From an uncultured Candidatus Saccharibacteria bacterium (GTDB taxonomy: Bacteria > Patescibacteriota > Saccharimonadia > Saccharimonadales > Saccharimonadaceae), in contig CALIXB010000015.1 of the NCBI GenBank assembly GCA_938046775.1, positions 1-46,925 of the forward strand: a DNA stretch of 46,925 nt, in the 5' to 3' direction. The translations under genes and the position numbers were made by a program. Of the stretch, positions 1 through 6,855 are shown piece by piece; within the stretch, counting starts at the first letter, position 1, and the number at the start of each line of letters is the position of its first letter. Under the pieces are notes generated by a model. That model did not search any database, was not told where the DNA came from, and saw only the letters and a list, made by a program, of their open reading frames with translations.

Positions 1-21
1 TTATTTCTTTATAATCCATAA

Positions 22-668
22 TCTTTCCTCCTTAAACTTGTTGCCTATACTGGAGGTCATTATAGCATTTTTAAGGCATCTTACTCTATAACAGACCATC
101 CATACTACGGTTTATTCCTTATCATGTGTCATTATGAATTACGACGCGGTGAAACGTTTGGCTTGCACTGGAAAGACATTGACTTTACCGAAAAACTATA
201 CATATCAGACAGCAAGTTTATCTCGTAGGACATGAGCCAAAAATCGGCTCACTCAAAACAAGGACAAGTGCTCGCGATCTGCCACTTCTGCCGAGTATAA
301 AACAGGAGCTGCAAGCAGAATATGAACGATGGCTCTATCCAGATGGTGACGAACTTCTCTACCTTACCAAAAAAGACAACCCGATAGACGGTAGAAGCTT
401 TATCAAAACATCTAAAGATGCTGCCCGAAAAGTGGAATTAAAAGAGATAACGCTTCATGAGATTCGCCATAGCGTTGCTACAATGCTCAAAGAAGCTAAC
501 GTCTCGGCAAAAGATGCACAAGTTATCCTTGGGCATTCTTCAATAACAACAAATTTGCAAATCTATACTCACTCAACCGAAACAGAAAAATCAAATGCAC
601 TTCTCGCTGTAACCGATAAAATTTACAATAAACATAACGACAACGACCAAGCAAAAACATCCTTATGA
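22..668 (+). pseudogene. Frameshifted, 5'-truncated tyrosine recombinase (phage-type integrase)
   Basis: Remnant of a site-specific tyrosine recombinase split over two frames. The first frame (open 22-225) carries ELRRGETFGLHWKDIDF, the box around the first catalytic Arg. It ends in TAG at 226-228. The second frame, readable from about 225, continues with KTRTSARDLPL, then HEIRHS (His and second Arg), LGHSS (His) and IYTH (nucleophile Tyr) and ends at 668. The two halves join naturally if one base is gained or lost near 215-228, so all catalytic residues exist but not in one protein. The N-terminal core-binding domain is missing: a TAA sits at 19-21 and no start is seen. The longest intact ORF (432-668, 78 aa) holds only the C-terminal catalytic boxes. 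It lies next to a tRNA-Leu fragment, as expected for an old integration site. A sequencing error is the alternative explanation. Confidence 0.85.
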
Positions 669-688
669 ACAATAAAGGAGTCTAAAAG

Positions 689-719
689 AGGAGTCTGTTG
701 CAAGAATAGACTCCTATTT
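689..719 (+). terminator. Intrinsic terminator after the integrase remnant
   Basis: AGGAGTCT at 689-696 pairs perfectly with AGACTCCT at 708-715 around an 11-nt loop, followed by ATTTT. The opposite strand also ends in a short T run (CTTTT), so it could stop transcripts coming from the tRNA-Leu fragment promoter too. Confidence 0.6.
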
Positions 720-775
720 TAGTAAGAAAAAGCTATATTACCCCTATAAAATACAAGAATAGGTAAGCAAGCTTG

Positions 776-819
776 TTAGCTCCTAAGGCTAGCGCGTCTA
801 CCAATTCCACCACATCCGC
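776..819 (-). pseudogene. Truncated tRNA-Leu(TAG), 5' half only; likely attachment-site scar
   Basis: Read on the minus strand from 819, the sequence has the acceptor 5' strand GCGGATG, a D-arm with AATTGGTAGACGCG, and an anticodon arm with loop CTTAGGA (anticodon TAG, Leu). It matches the first 32 nt of the intact tRNA-Leu at 2556-2642 with one difference. The anticodon stem is already imperfect (CTAGC against GCTAA). After that there is no variable arm, no T-arm (GGTTCAAGTCC) and no CATCCGC acceptor 3' strand anywhere down to position 1. The gene is therefore cut just after the anticodon arm. With the adjacent broken integrase, the simplest reading is an element that recombined in the anticodon region of tRNA-Leu(TAG). 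Confidence 0.7.
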
Positions 820-827
820 ATAACCTG

Positions 828-856
828 ATTATATCAAAGTAAATTCTACTTATCAA
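828..856 (-). promoter_or_regulatory. Promoter of the truncated tRNA-Leu
   Basis: On the minus strand TTGATA (851-856), a 17-nt spacer and TATAAT (828-833), with TG one base before the -10. The tRNA 5' end lies 8 nt further on. The promoter looks fully intact although the tRNA is not. Confidence 0.7.
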
Positions 857-903
857 CTACACATGCTTATGCTAAAATTAAATCAATAGACCAAGGAGGA
901 TTA

Positions 904-2514
904 ATGAATAAAGTTGCGAAATATTTGAATGAACATCTGAGCGGCGAAGTTGTATCGCAGGATTTTGCGCTGAGCCAGTTTGAAGTCGACAACGGACTTT
1001 TGGCTCGTCGGCCGGAAATGGTTGTTCGGGCGGCTAATATGAATGACATTAGAAAAGTGATGCGGTTTTGTTCGCAATTAGCGGAAAAAGGTCATGTTTT
1101 GCCGGTGTTTGTTCGTGGCTGTGGTACGGATGAGACGGGTGCAGCTGCAAATAAAGGTATCGCAATTGATGAAAAAGCTTACATGAATCATGTGGTTGGT
1201 ATTGATCCTCGCCAGCAGCTAATTCATGTGCAAACGGGAATCTCGCTTTCAGCAATTAACGCAACTTTGTCGACTCATAAGGGTTTGGGGCTGCCACGCA
1301 CTTCATATGTTGCAGAAGATGGCACGATTGGTGGCGCTATCAGTACTGCTCCTGCTGGCATGTTGTCTGGAAGTCACGGCCATTTTGCTAGTACTGTCCA
1401 GCAACTAGAAGTCGTTCTGAGCAATGGCGATGTCATCCAGACCGGTCGAATATCTCGACGTGATCTGAGCAAGAAAAAGGGATTGTCGACGTTTGAGGGT
1501 GAGATTTATCGAGAGGTCTATAACTTAATTTCGGATAATGCTGAGTTGATTGCTCAGATGGATCCAAGCTTGCCGGATACTGTGGGCTATAGTGGGATTT
1601 CCCGGGTTAAGCAAAAGGATGGTTCGTTCGATTTAACACCGTTATTTATTGGCAGCCAGGGAAGCTTGGGTATAATTTGTGAAGTCATCATGAAAGCTCA
1701 ATTCGTCCATCCGGAATATTCGGTTGTTGCAGCTTCGTATAAGAAATTGTCAGACGCCCAGTCGGCCGTCGAGCTGGCAATAAAGAATAAAGCTTCCTCT
1801 GTGGAGATGATTGACGGGCGATTCTTCCGTCAGGCAGCCAGCGTGGGAAAGGTCGTTGAGTGGGCGCCAAAAGAATGCTTTAAGGGTGCTGTAGTCCTGG
1901 CTATTTTTGATGATTTTTCAGACCGAGCGCGTAATAAAGCTGCAAAGAAATTGACCCGAAAATTGGAATCATCAGAAGCGGTCGATATAAAAACATTACA
2001 TTTAGAAGAGCAGGACCTGTTCAGTTTGCATTCGGTTTTGGCGCTAGCGGAAAATCCAAGCGAACCACACATGATTACACCACGTGCGTTTTCTGGGATT
2101 TTAATGGCGCCAGAGAAAATGGATAGTTTCATCGGCGATTTGAAATCTCTGGAGGCAAAGTACGGCGTGAATCTTCCGATATTTATTGACTTTTCGAGTG
2201 ATTACATCGCATTATATCCGACGTTTGATAGTAAAAAGGTGAGCGAGCGTCAGAAGATCTTACAATTACTGACCGAAATCGCGCAAATTATTGAAAAGTA
2301 CGGCGGTTCATTTGCGGGCTTTGGTGGTGATGGAAGGTTAAAGGCCAACTTCATTTATAAAAATCTGCCAGATGATGAAAAACAATTATACGCGAAGGTG
2401 AAGCAAATCTTTGATCCAGCTGGAATTTTTAATCCAGGAATTAAAGCGGAGGCGCAACCAAAAGAGCTGGCCTCAGAACTAAACGCGTGGTGTAAGCTGC
2501 GTAATCAAGCTTGA
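904..2514 (+). CDS. FAD-binding oxidoreductase, GlcD / D-lactate dehydrogenase-like
   Basis: 536-aa flavoprotein of the PCMH-type FAD-binding family (glycolate oxidase subunit D, D-lactate dehydrogenase and relatives), which oxidise 2-hydroxy acids. The N-terminal third holds the FAD-binding domain: VRGCGTDETGAA around residues 73-84 stands where the pyrophosphate-binding loop is expected, and DGTIGGAISTAPAG near 140 is the second typical glycine-rich stretch. The C-terminus ends with IKQIFDP-like and FNPG motifs (KVKQIFDPAGIFNPG), the usual family ending. No iron-sulfur cysteine clusters and no membrane segment are seen, so it is probably cytosolic. A strong ribosome site (AAGGAGG) lies at 893-899. 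The substrate cannot be told from sequence; D-lactate is a fair guess given the L-lactate dehydrogenase at 38461. Confidence 0.8.
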   Translation: MNKVAKYLNEHLSGEVVSQDFALSQFEVDNGLLARRPEMVVRAANMNDIRKVMRFCSQLAEKGHVLPVFVRGCGTDETGAAANKGIAIDEKAYMNHVVGIDPRQQLIHVQTGISLSAINATLSTHKGLGLPRTSYVAEDGTIGGAISTAPAGMLSGSHGHFASTVQQLEVVLSNGDVIQTGRISRRDLSKKKGLSTFEGEIYREVYNLISDNAELIAQMDPSLPDTVGYSGISRVKQKDGSFDLTPLFIGSQGSLGIICEVIMKAQFVHPEYSVVAASYKKLSDAQSAVELAIKNKASSVEMIDGRFFRQAASVGKVVEWAPKECFKGAVVLAIFDDFSDRARNKAAKKLTRKLESSEAVDIKTLHLEEQDLFSLHSVLALAENPSEPHMITPRAFSGILMAPEKMDSFIGDLKSLEAKYGVNLPIFIDFSSDYIALYPTFDSKKVSERQKILQLLTEIAQIIEKYGGSFAGFGGDGRLKANFIYKNLPDDEKQLYAKVKQIFDPAGIFNPGIKAEAQPKELASELNAWCKLRNQA

Positions 2515-2539
2515 TATGAGGTTAAATTTGGGCTATAAT
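2511..2539 (+). promoter_or_regulatory. Promoter of tRNA-Leu(CAG)
   Basis: TTGATA (2511-2516), 17-nt spacer, TATAAT (2534-2539). The -35 overlaps the TGA stop of the preceding oxidase gene. The tRNA begins 17 nt after the -10. Confidence 0.7.
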
Positions 2540-2555
2540 AACGCGTAGCCCACAT

Positions 2556-2642
2556 GCGGATGTGGCGGAATTGGTAGACGCGCTAGCTTCAGGTGCTAGT
2601 GTACGCAAGTACGTGAAGGTTCAAGTCCTTTCATCCGCACCA
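2556..2642 (+). tRNA. tRNA-Leu (anticodon CAG)
   Basis: Full cloverleaf: acceptor GCGGATG/CATCCGC, D-arm AATTGGTAGACGCG, anticodon stem CTAGC/GCTAG with loop TTCAGGT (anticodon CAG), long class II variable arm (TGTACGCAAGTACG), T-arm AGGTTCAAGTCCTT, and CCA encoded at 2640-2642. The long variable arm and anticodon identify it as Leu. Its first half is nearly identical to the truncated tRNA-Leu at 776-819 on the other strand. Confidence 0.97.
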
Positions 2643-2666
2643 AGAATTGAAATTTTTCACCATAAG

Positions 2667-2694
2667 AAAATCACCCGTAGTTAGGGTGATTTTT
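2667..2694 (+). terminator. Intrinsic terminator after tRNA-Leu
   Basis: AAAATCACCC (2667-2676) pairs with GGGTGATTTT (2684-2693) around a 7-nt loop, 10 bp, followed by T. The A-rich 5' side makes it potentially bidirectional. Confidence 0.8.
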
Positions 2695-2711
2695 AATGTC
2701 ATAAGTTCAGA

Positions 2712-2759
2712 GTCTACATGACAGGCAATCGTAAAGGAACAATCACCTGTCATGCAGAC
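2712..2759. repeat. 14-bp inverted repeat downstream of the unknown gene at 2773-3264
   Basis: GTCTACATGACAGG (2712-2725) and CCTGTCATGCAGAC (2746-2759) form a 14-bp stem with one mismatch and a 20-nt loop. It follows the stop of the minus-strand gene but has no T run. Part of it (TGACAGGCAATCG) recurs inverted at 3392-3404. Confidence 0.6.
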
Positions 2760-2772
2760 GTTGCTAGGGTTC

Positions 2773-3264
2773 CTAGCGGTCCTCAAGCTTAATGTATCCA
2801 CGGAGTTGACAGACCCGAACAGATTCGGATTTGCCAGCCTTTTTCAAGATACAGCCTACATTCTCGATTCTTCTAAGAACCTTGTCAAGCGCATCTGCGC
2901 TGGCAGCTACGGAACGTTGGTGCTGGCGTGAATTTTCACCGTAACCTAACCACTTTAGGTGGTCTAAGTACCACGAATATCTAGCAGTAACGGCGCAAAT
3001 ACATGCTCGAGACTTTTGATAAATCTCTTGCCCGATTTGCGTCAACGTACGGTCGCAATCGTTTCTACGTAGCGACTCTACGAAGAATTTTATCGTCAGC
3101 AATTCCTTCGTCATATTGAGATCACTAAGCCAACCTTCTTTCTGCTCCTTTAATGGAAGTCTATCTTCCAATTGATCAAGGAGACTGCAAAATTCGAGAT
3201 AACTCGAATAGGCGCTATCAAGAAGACAATTAATCGCCTCTGCGACATAGGCACTACTGGACAT
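2773..3264 (-). CDS. Hypothetical helical protein bracketed by inverted repeats
   Basis: Family not recognised. I place the start at ATG 3264 (163 aa) because AAAGGTG sits 6 nt upstream; the ATG ten codons earlier (3294) has no ribosome site. The product is mostly alpha-helical by composition, with alternating charged and hydrophobic residues, several cysteines, and no signal peptide or membrane segment. A motif RYSWYLDHLKWLGYGEN near the middle is its most distinctive part. It stands alone, divergent from the SpoU gene, with a 16-bp palindrome and a long hairpin in its upstream region and inverted repeats on both sides. It could be cargo of a small mobile element or a locally regulated gene. 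Confidence 0.6.
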   Translation of the reverse strand: MSSSAYVAEAINCLLDSAYSSYLEFCSLLDQLEDRLPLKEQKEGWLSDLNMTKELLTIKFFVESLRRNDCDRTLTQIGQEIYQKSRACICAVTARYSWYLDHLKWLGYGENSRQHQRSVAASADALDKVLRRIENVGCILKKAGKSESVRVCQLRGYIKLEDR

Positions 3265-3324
3265 GGTCTTCACCTTTCTCTGGTGTTCTCTCATCTGCGT
3301 GAGTGCAGCGTATTGCTCTTTAAC

Positions 3325-3404
3325 AATACAAGATGAGATCTCATCTCTCTTATGGTGGTTTTAAAAAAGAAATAAAACCTCATCTTGTATTCGATTGCCT
3401 GTCA
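3325..3404. repeat. Nested inverted repeats and 16-bp palindrome upstream of the unknown gene
   Basis: AATACAAGATGAG (3325-3337) is the exact inverse of CTCATCTTGTATT (3379-3391), with an inner GGTTTTA/TAAAACC pair just inside the 3' arm. AGATGAGATCTCATCT (3331-3346) is a perfect 16-nt palindrome overlapping the first arm. Directly after the outer arm, CGATTGCCTGTCA (3392-3404) is the exact inverse of TGACAGGCAATCG at 2719-2731, so the unknown gene is enclosed by a 13-bp inverted repeat about 660 bp apart. The palindrome could be a dimeric repressor operator. Confidence 0.55.
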
Positions 3405-3502
3405 AAGTTTACTTTCGGACAAGGATTTACTCAACTCGTCAACGAAAGCTACTTTCATTTATACCACACTTGTGTAAAAAAGTCAATAGAAGGCTCTCAA
3501 TT

Positions 3503-3532
3503 TTGTTATTTATTCAGGAATTTTGCTAAAAT
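3503..3532 (+). promoter_or_regulatory. Extended -10 promoter of the SpoU methyltransferase gene
   Basis: TTGTTA (3503-3508), 18-nt spacer, TGC then TAAAAT (3527-3532). The chosen ATG (3540) is 7 nt after the -10, which predicts a leaderless mRNA. Confidence 0.55.
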
Positions 3533-3539
3533 AACGGAG

Positions 3540-4064
3540 ATGGAAGATAAAAGAAATGTCATTGATAAATTTAAGGGTCGGAGCGAATCGGAGATTATAA
3601 ATGAGTTGGATTCTGAAGATCACGGTTTGGTGATTGCGCTGGAAAATACCGAGCGGGATTTTAATATGGGGACGACCGTCAGGAGTGCCAATGCGTTTGG
3701 CGTGCGGCAGATTTACGTCATTGGTCGGCGGCAATGGAACAAGCGCGGCGCCATGATGACGGATAAATATTTGCATGTACATTACGTCGGTTCGACGGCG
3801 GAGTTTGTCGAGCTAATGCGGGCTGAAGACAGAGAGATTATTGCGATTGATAATATCCCGGGCAGCGTCAATATGGCAGAGGCGACATTGCCAAAGCGTG
3901 CGGTGCTGGTGTTTGGTCAAGAAGGTCCAGGAATTTCCGAGGAAATGGCGCAAGCGGCAGATAAAATCGTCGCCATCGAACAATTCGGCTCGACCCGCTC
4001 CATCAATGTCGGTGCGGCAGCGACTGTGGCGATGTATTGCTGGCTGCAGCAAAATGTGCTATAA
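3540..4064 (+). CDS. SpoU-family tRNA/rRNA 2'-O-methyltransferase
   Basis: 174-aa SPOUT (trefoil-knot) methyltransferase that moves a methyl group from S-adenosylmethionine to a ribose 2'-OH in tRNA or rRNA. The three family motifs are visible: motif 1 in TERDFNMGTTVRSANAFG, motif 2 in VFGQEGPGIS, motif 3 in STRSINVGAAATVAMY. The frame stays open back to 3333, but the extra 69 codons have no resemblance to the family, run through an inverted repeat, and precede the promoter; ATG 3540 follows the -10 by 7 nt. The length is that of a minimal SpoU domain without an N-terminal RNA-binding extension, as in TrmL/TrmH-type proteins. The exact target nucleotide cannot be assigned. Confidence 0.85.
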   Translation: MEDKRNVIDKFKGRSESEIINELDSEDHGLVIALENTERDFNMGTTVRSANAFGVRQIYVIGRRQWNKRGAMMTDKYLHVHYVGSTAEFVELMRAEDREIIAIDNIPGSVNMAEATLPKRAVLVFGQEGPGISEEMAQAADKIVAIEQFGSTRSINVGAAATVAMYCWLQQNVL

Positions 4065-4065
4065 T
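4037..4065 (+). promoter_or_regulatory. Extended -10 promoter of the hisS leader transcript
   Basis: TTGCTG (4037-4042), 17-nt spacer, TGC + TATAAT (-10 at 4060-4065), inside the last codons of the SpoU gene. Six bases separate the -10 from the leader-peptide ATG, so transcription should begin at or beside its A. Confidence 0.65.
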
Positions 4066-4071
4066 AACCCC

Positions 4072-4116
4072 ATGATTTCACCCAAATTCCATCATTCACA
4101 CGTGTTGCCGAGGTAG
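4072..4116 (+). CDS. His-rich leader peptide of the hisS attenuator
   Basis: Fourteen-codon ORF, MISPKFHHSHVLPR then TAG. Three of fourteen codons are His (4090, 4093, 4099), a strong enrichment, and the ORF lies between an extended -10 promoter and a terminator hairpin in front of histidyl-tRNA synthetase. The ATG is 6 nt after the -10, so it should be translated as a leaderless message. The last codons overlap GCCGAGGTAG (4107-4116), which can pair with the 3' arm of the terminator. This is the geometry of amino-acid leader-peptide attenuation: a ribosome waiting for His-tRNA would leave 4107-4116 free, while one reaching the stop would cover it. Function is inferred; no protein evidence. 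Confidence 0.75.
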   Translation: MISPKFHHSHVLPR

Positions 4117-4163
4117 GACTCTGATTTTTGATTGTATGCGCCGAGTTCTGCCTCGGCGTTTTT
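4107..4163 (+). promoter_or_regulatory. Attenuator (antiterminator/terminator) of hisS
   Basis: Terminator: CGCCGAG (4139-4145) with CTCGGCG (4152-4158), loop of 6, then TTTTT (4159-4163). Antiterminator: GCCGAGGTAG (4107-4116) with CTGCCTCGGC (4148-4157), 10 bp with one G-U. The two helices share 4148-4157, so they exclude each other. hisS begins 41 nt after the T run. Confidence 0.75.
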
Positions 4164-4203
4164 AATTGCTATAAATAAGAAATAATGACATAATGGAGCT
4201 AAC

Positions 4204-5538
4204 ATGAGCAGTTTATCGACACAGAATTACAAAGGTTCACGGGACTATTTTCCAGAGGAAAAGCGTCTGCAGAATTACATCTTCAACGTTTGGCACAAGA
4301 CGGTGGAGAGTTTTGGTTACGAAGAATACGGCGCTCCGCTATTGGAGCCGCTTGATATTTATTTAGCAAAGTCAGGCCAAGAGCTGGCGGGCGAGCAAAC
4401 CTATGCTTTTGAGGATCGCGGTGGGCGAATGGTGGCAATTCGTCCAGAGATGACGCCGTCGATTTCTCGAATGGTGGCCGCCAAGCGTCAGGAGCTAGCC
4501 ATGCCAGCCAGGCTATATTCAATTGCTAATTTTATGCGCTATGAACGACCGCAACGTGGGCGTGAGCGTGAGTTTTGGCAATTGAACGCTGATTTGTTTG
4601 GTGTGGACGGTGCGGCCGCAGACGCGGAGATTATTGAACTGAGTCACGCTAGCGTGATGAACTTTGGCGCCAAGCAAGAAATGTTCACAGTCAGAGTGAA
4701 TAATCGCCAATTGATCAATCGTCTAATGAGTCAATTCTTGAAGCTGGACATTGTTGGATCGACGATGATGATGAAGCTGCTGGATAGGAAAAATAAGATT
4801 CCCTCTGAAGAATTTAAGCGTCAGGCAATTGAGATTTTTGGCGAACAAGCGTCAGAAGGACTACCTAAATTGGCGAAAATGATTAGCATGAAGTCGGTTG
4901 ATGATCTGCCAAGCGAGCTAGCGGATGACGATAGTGTTAAGCAGCTGCGTGAAGTAATGAAACTGCTTCGTCAAAAAGGTATTGAAAATGCGGTGTTTGA
5001 CGTCACGCTGATGCGCGGTTTGGATTATTACACTGGTATGGTGTTTGAGTTGTTTGATAATTCTCCGGAGAATAATCGAGCACTGTTTGGCGGCGGACGA
5101 TATGATGGTTTGGTTGGACTATTTGGCGTTGAGCCGATTTCAACGGTCGGGGTTGGTATGGGTGCCACGACTATGCAACAATTCTTGGAAGTTCACGATT
5201 TATTGCCTAAATTAAAATCTAAGACAGATGTCTATATAATTCCGGTATCTAAGGAGTCGTTAGCAGGTGCGGATGATTTGGCGAGAAAATTACGCAACGA
5301 AGGCGTGCGAGCAGAACTGGACATTACCGGGCGGAAAATTGACAAGCAGATAAAAGCGGCGCTGAAAAAACAAATTCCGTTTGCTGTGTTTGTGGGTGAG
5401 GAAGAAATTGCTAGCGGTGCGTATACGGTTCGCAATTTGGTGGAGTCTGACGAGCAGAAAGTTGGCGCTGAGCGGATTGTGACAATTGTCAAAGATCGTC
5501 GATATGATGGCGACGAAGATGCGCTGTTTGAGCTCTAG
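4204..5538 (+). CDS. hisS: Histidyl-tRNA synthetase
   Basis: 444-aa class II aminoacyl-tRNA synthetase that charges tRNA-His in the cytosol. It opens with NYKGSRDYFPEEKRLQNY (the G-x-x-D-x-x-P start typical of HisRS), has the motif 2 region RPEMTPSISRM and FMRYERPQRGREREFWQ, and the HisRS signatures LMRGLDYYTGMVFE and FGGGRYDGLVGLFG (motif 3). The C-terminal ~95 residues are the anticodon-binding domain (VYIIPVSKES...). Length is normal. Start: GGAG at 4194-4198 with a 5-nt spacer. The gene is preceded by a His leader peptide and terminator and is probably regulated by charged tRNA-His level. It is followed 26 nt later by tig, which has its own promoter. Confidence 0.97.
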   Translation: MSSLSTQNYKGSRDYFPEEKRLQNYIFNVWHKTVESFGYEEYGAPLLEPLDIYLAKSGQELAGEQTYAFEDRGGRMVAIRPEMTPSISRMVAAKRQELAMPARLYSIANFMRYERPQRGREREFWQLNADLFGVDGAAADAEIIELSHASVMNFGAKQEMFTVRVNNRQLINRLMSQFLKLDIVGSTMMMKLLDRKNKIPSEEFKRQAIEIFGEQASEGLPKLAKMISMKSVDDLPSELADDDSVKQLREVMKLLRQKGIENAVFDVTLMRGLDYYTGMVFELFDNSPENNRALFGGGRYDGLVGLFGVEPISTVGVGMGATTMQQFLEVHDLLPKLKSKTDVYIIPVSKESLAGADDLARKLRNEGVRAELDITGRKIDKQIKAALKKQIPFAVFVGEEEIASGAYTVRNLVESDEQKVGAERIVTIVKDRRYDGDEDALFEL

Positions 5539-5550
5539 TCTGATATCTGT

Positions 5551-5556
5551 TATAAT
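5551..5556 (+). promoter_or_regulatory. Extended -10 of tig
   Basis: TGT followed by TATAAT (5551-5556), 8 nt before the tig ATG and no ribosome site between, so the tig message should be leaderless or nearly so. Confidence 0.6.
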
Positions 5557-5564
5557 TAGTCTTT

Positions 5565-6854
5565 ATGAAGACGACTGTAAAAAAATTATCAGATACTAAA
5601 GTTCAATTGACGATTTCTCTGGGTGCGAGTGAATTAGCTGATGCCGAGCAAGTTTCTCTGACGAAGTTGGCTCGTGACATTAAGGTTCCAGGATTCCGTA
5701 AAGGCAAAGTTCCGGTAAGCGTGGCCGCTAAGCACGTAGACCCTAACGCGTTGCAGGAGCAAGTTTTAGAAAATGCTTTATCAAAAGCGGTGGCTGAGGC
5801 GTTTTTACAGGAAAAATTGCAGGCTTTGGATCGACCAAGTGTTGAAGTGAAAAAGTTTGTGCCGGGCGCCGAGTTGGAATTTACGGCTGAAGTTGAGATT
5901 ATCCCGCCAGTGAAGCTGGGTGATTATAAAAAGTTGAAAGCAAAAAAAGAAGTAGCTAAAGTTGAAGATAAAGAAATCGATGACGTCATTGAGCGAATTC
6001 GTAAAAACTATTCTGAAAAATCAGAGGTCAAGCGTGCTGCTAAGCTCGGCGACGAGGCTGTGATTGACTTTACTGGAAAGAAAGACGGTGTGGCGTTTGA
6101 CGGCGGCTCGGCGAAGGAATACGGCTTGAAGCTTGGCGAAGGTCAATTCATTCCTGGATTTGAAGAAGGTGTGATTGGTCATAAAGCTGGTGAAGAGTTC
6201 GATTTAAAACTGAAATTCCCAGAGGATTATCACGCTGAGAATTTGGCAGGTCAAGACGTTGTGTTTACCGTGAAACTTCACAAAGTTAATGAATTGAAAT
6301 TGCCAGAATTGAACGATGAATTTGCAGCAAAATGCGGTCCATTTACAGAGATGAAAGAAGTAAAAGAGGATATCAAGCGTGAACTCACCGCACAAAAAGA
6401 GCGTGAAGCTGACGAGAAGTTTAAGGACGCGTTGGTTGGTGAATTGGCTGAAAAGAGCAAGGCTGCGTTGCCAGAACTTTTGGTTGAGGATCAATTGCGG
6501 TCAATTGAGCGTGATTTGACGCAGAATTTGATGTATAGCGGACTAAGTTTGGATAGCTACTTGAAGACTCAGGGCTTTAAGGATAAAGACGATTGGACAA
6601 AGAAAGAAGCTCGTCCAGCTGCGGAAAAGCGCGTTAAGGCTGGTTTGGTGTTGGCAGAATTGTCAAAAGAACTGAAGATTGAGGCTTCTCGCGATGAGAT
6701 TCAGAAGCAGATTGACTTCTTTAAGCAGCAATACAGTAAAGACAAGAAGATGTTGGAGCAATTTGATAATCCAAATGTGCACCGTGATATCGCTAATCGA
6801 ATGATTACCGATAAAACTGTCGCTAAATTGATGGAATTGAACACAGCGAAATAG
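5565..6854 (+). CDS. tig: Trigger factor (ribosome-associated chaperone)
   Basis: 429-aa chaperone that meets nascent chains at the ribosome exit tunnel. The ribosome-docking signature GFRKGK is at residues 43-48 of the N-terminal domain. The FKBP-type prolyl isomerase domain follows (GDEAVIDFTGKKDG through FTVKLH, roughly residues 160-240), then a long charged helical C-terminal domain that cradles the substrate. Length matches the family. The ATG lies 8 nt after a TATAAT. The stop is one base before clpP, the classical tig-clpP pairing of chaperone and protease. Confidence 0.96.
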   Translation: MKTTVKKLSDTKVQLTISLGASELADAEQVSLTKLARDIKVPGFRKGKVPVSVAAKHVDPNALQEQVLENALSKAVAEAFLQEKLQALDRPSVEVKKFVPGAELEFTAEVEIIPPVKLGDYKKLKAKKEVAKVEDKEIDDVIERIRKNYSEKSEVKRAAKLGDEAVIDFTGKKDGVAFDGGSAKEYGLKLGEGQFIPGFEEGVIGHKAGEEFDLKLKFPEDYHAENLAGQDVVFTVKLHKVNELKLPELNDEFAAKCGPFTEMKEVKEDIKRELTAQKEREADEKFKDALVGELAEKSKAALPELLVEDQLRSIERDLTQNLMYSGLSLDSYLKTQGFKDKDDWTKKEARPAAEKRVKAGLVLAELSKELKIEASRDEIQKQIDFFKQQYSKDKKMLEQFDNPNVHRDIANRMITDKTVAKLMELNTAK

Positions 6855-6855
6855 T

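Noticed and set aside
720..819. Group I intron in tRNA-Leu explaining the missing 3' half
   Set aside because: The anticodon loop is uninterrupted and no T-arm or acceptor 3' strand occurs further along to position 1.
3333..3539. 69-codon N-terminal extension of the SpoU protein
   Set aside because: It crosses inverted repeats and the promoter, has no ribosome site and does not resemble the family.
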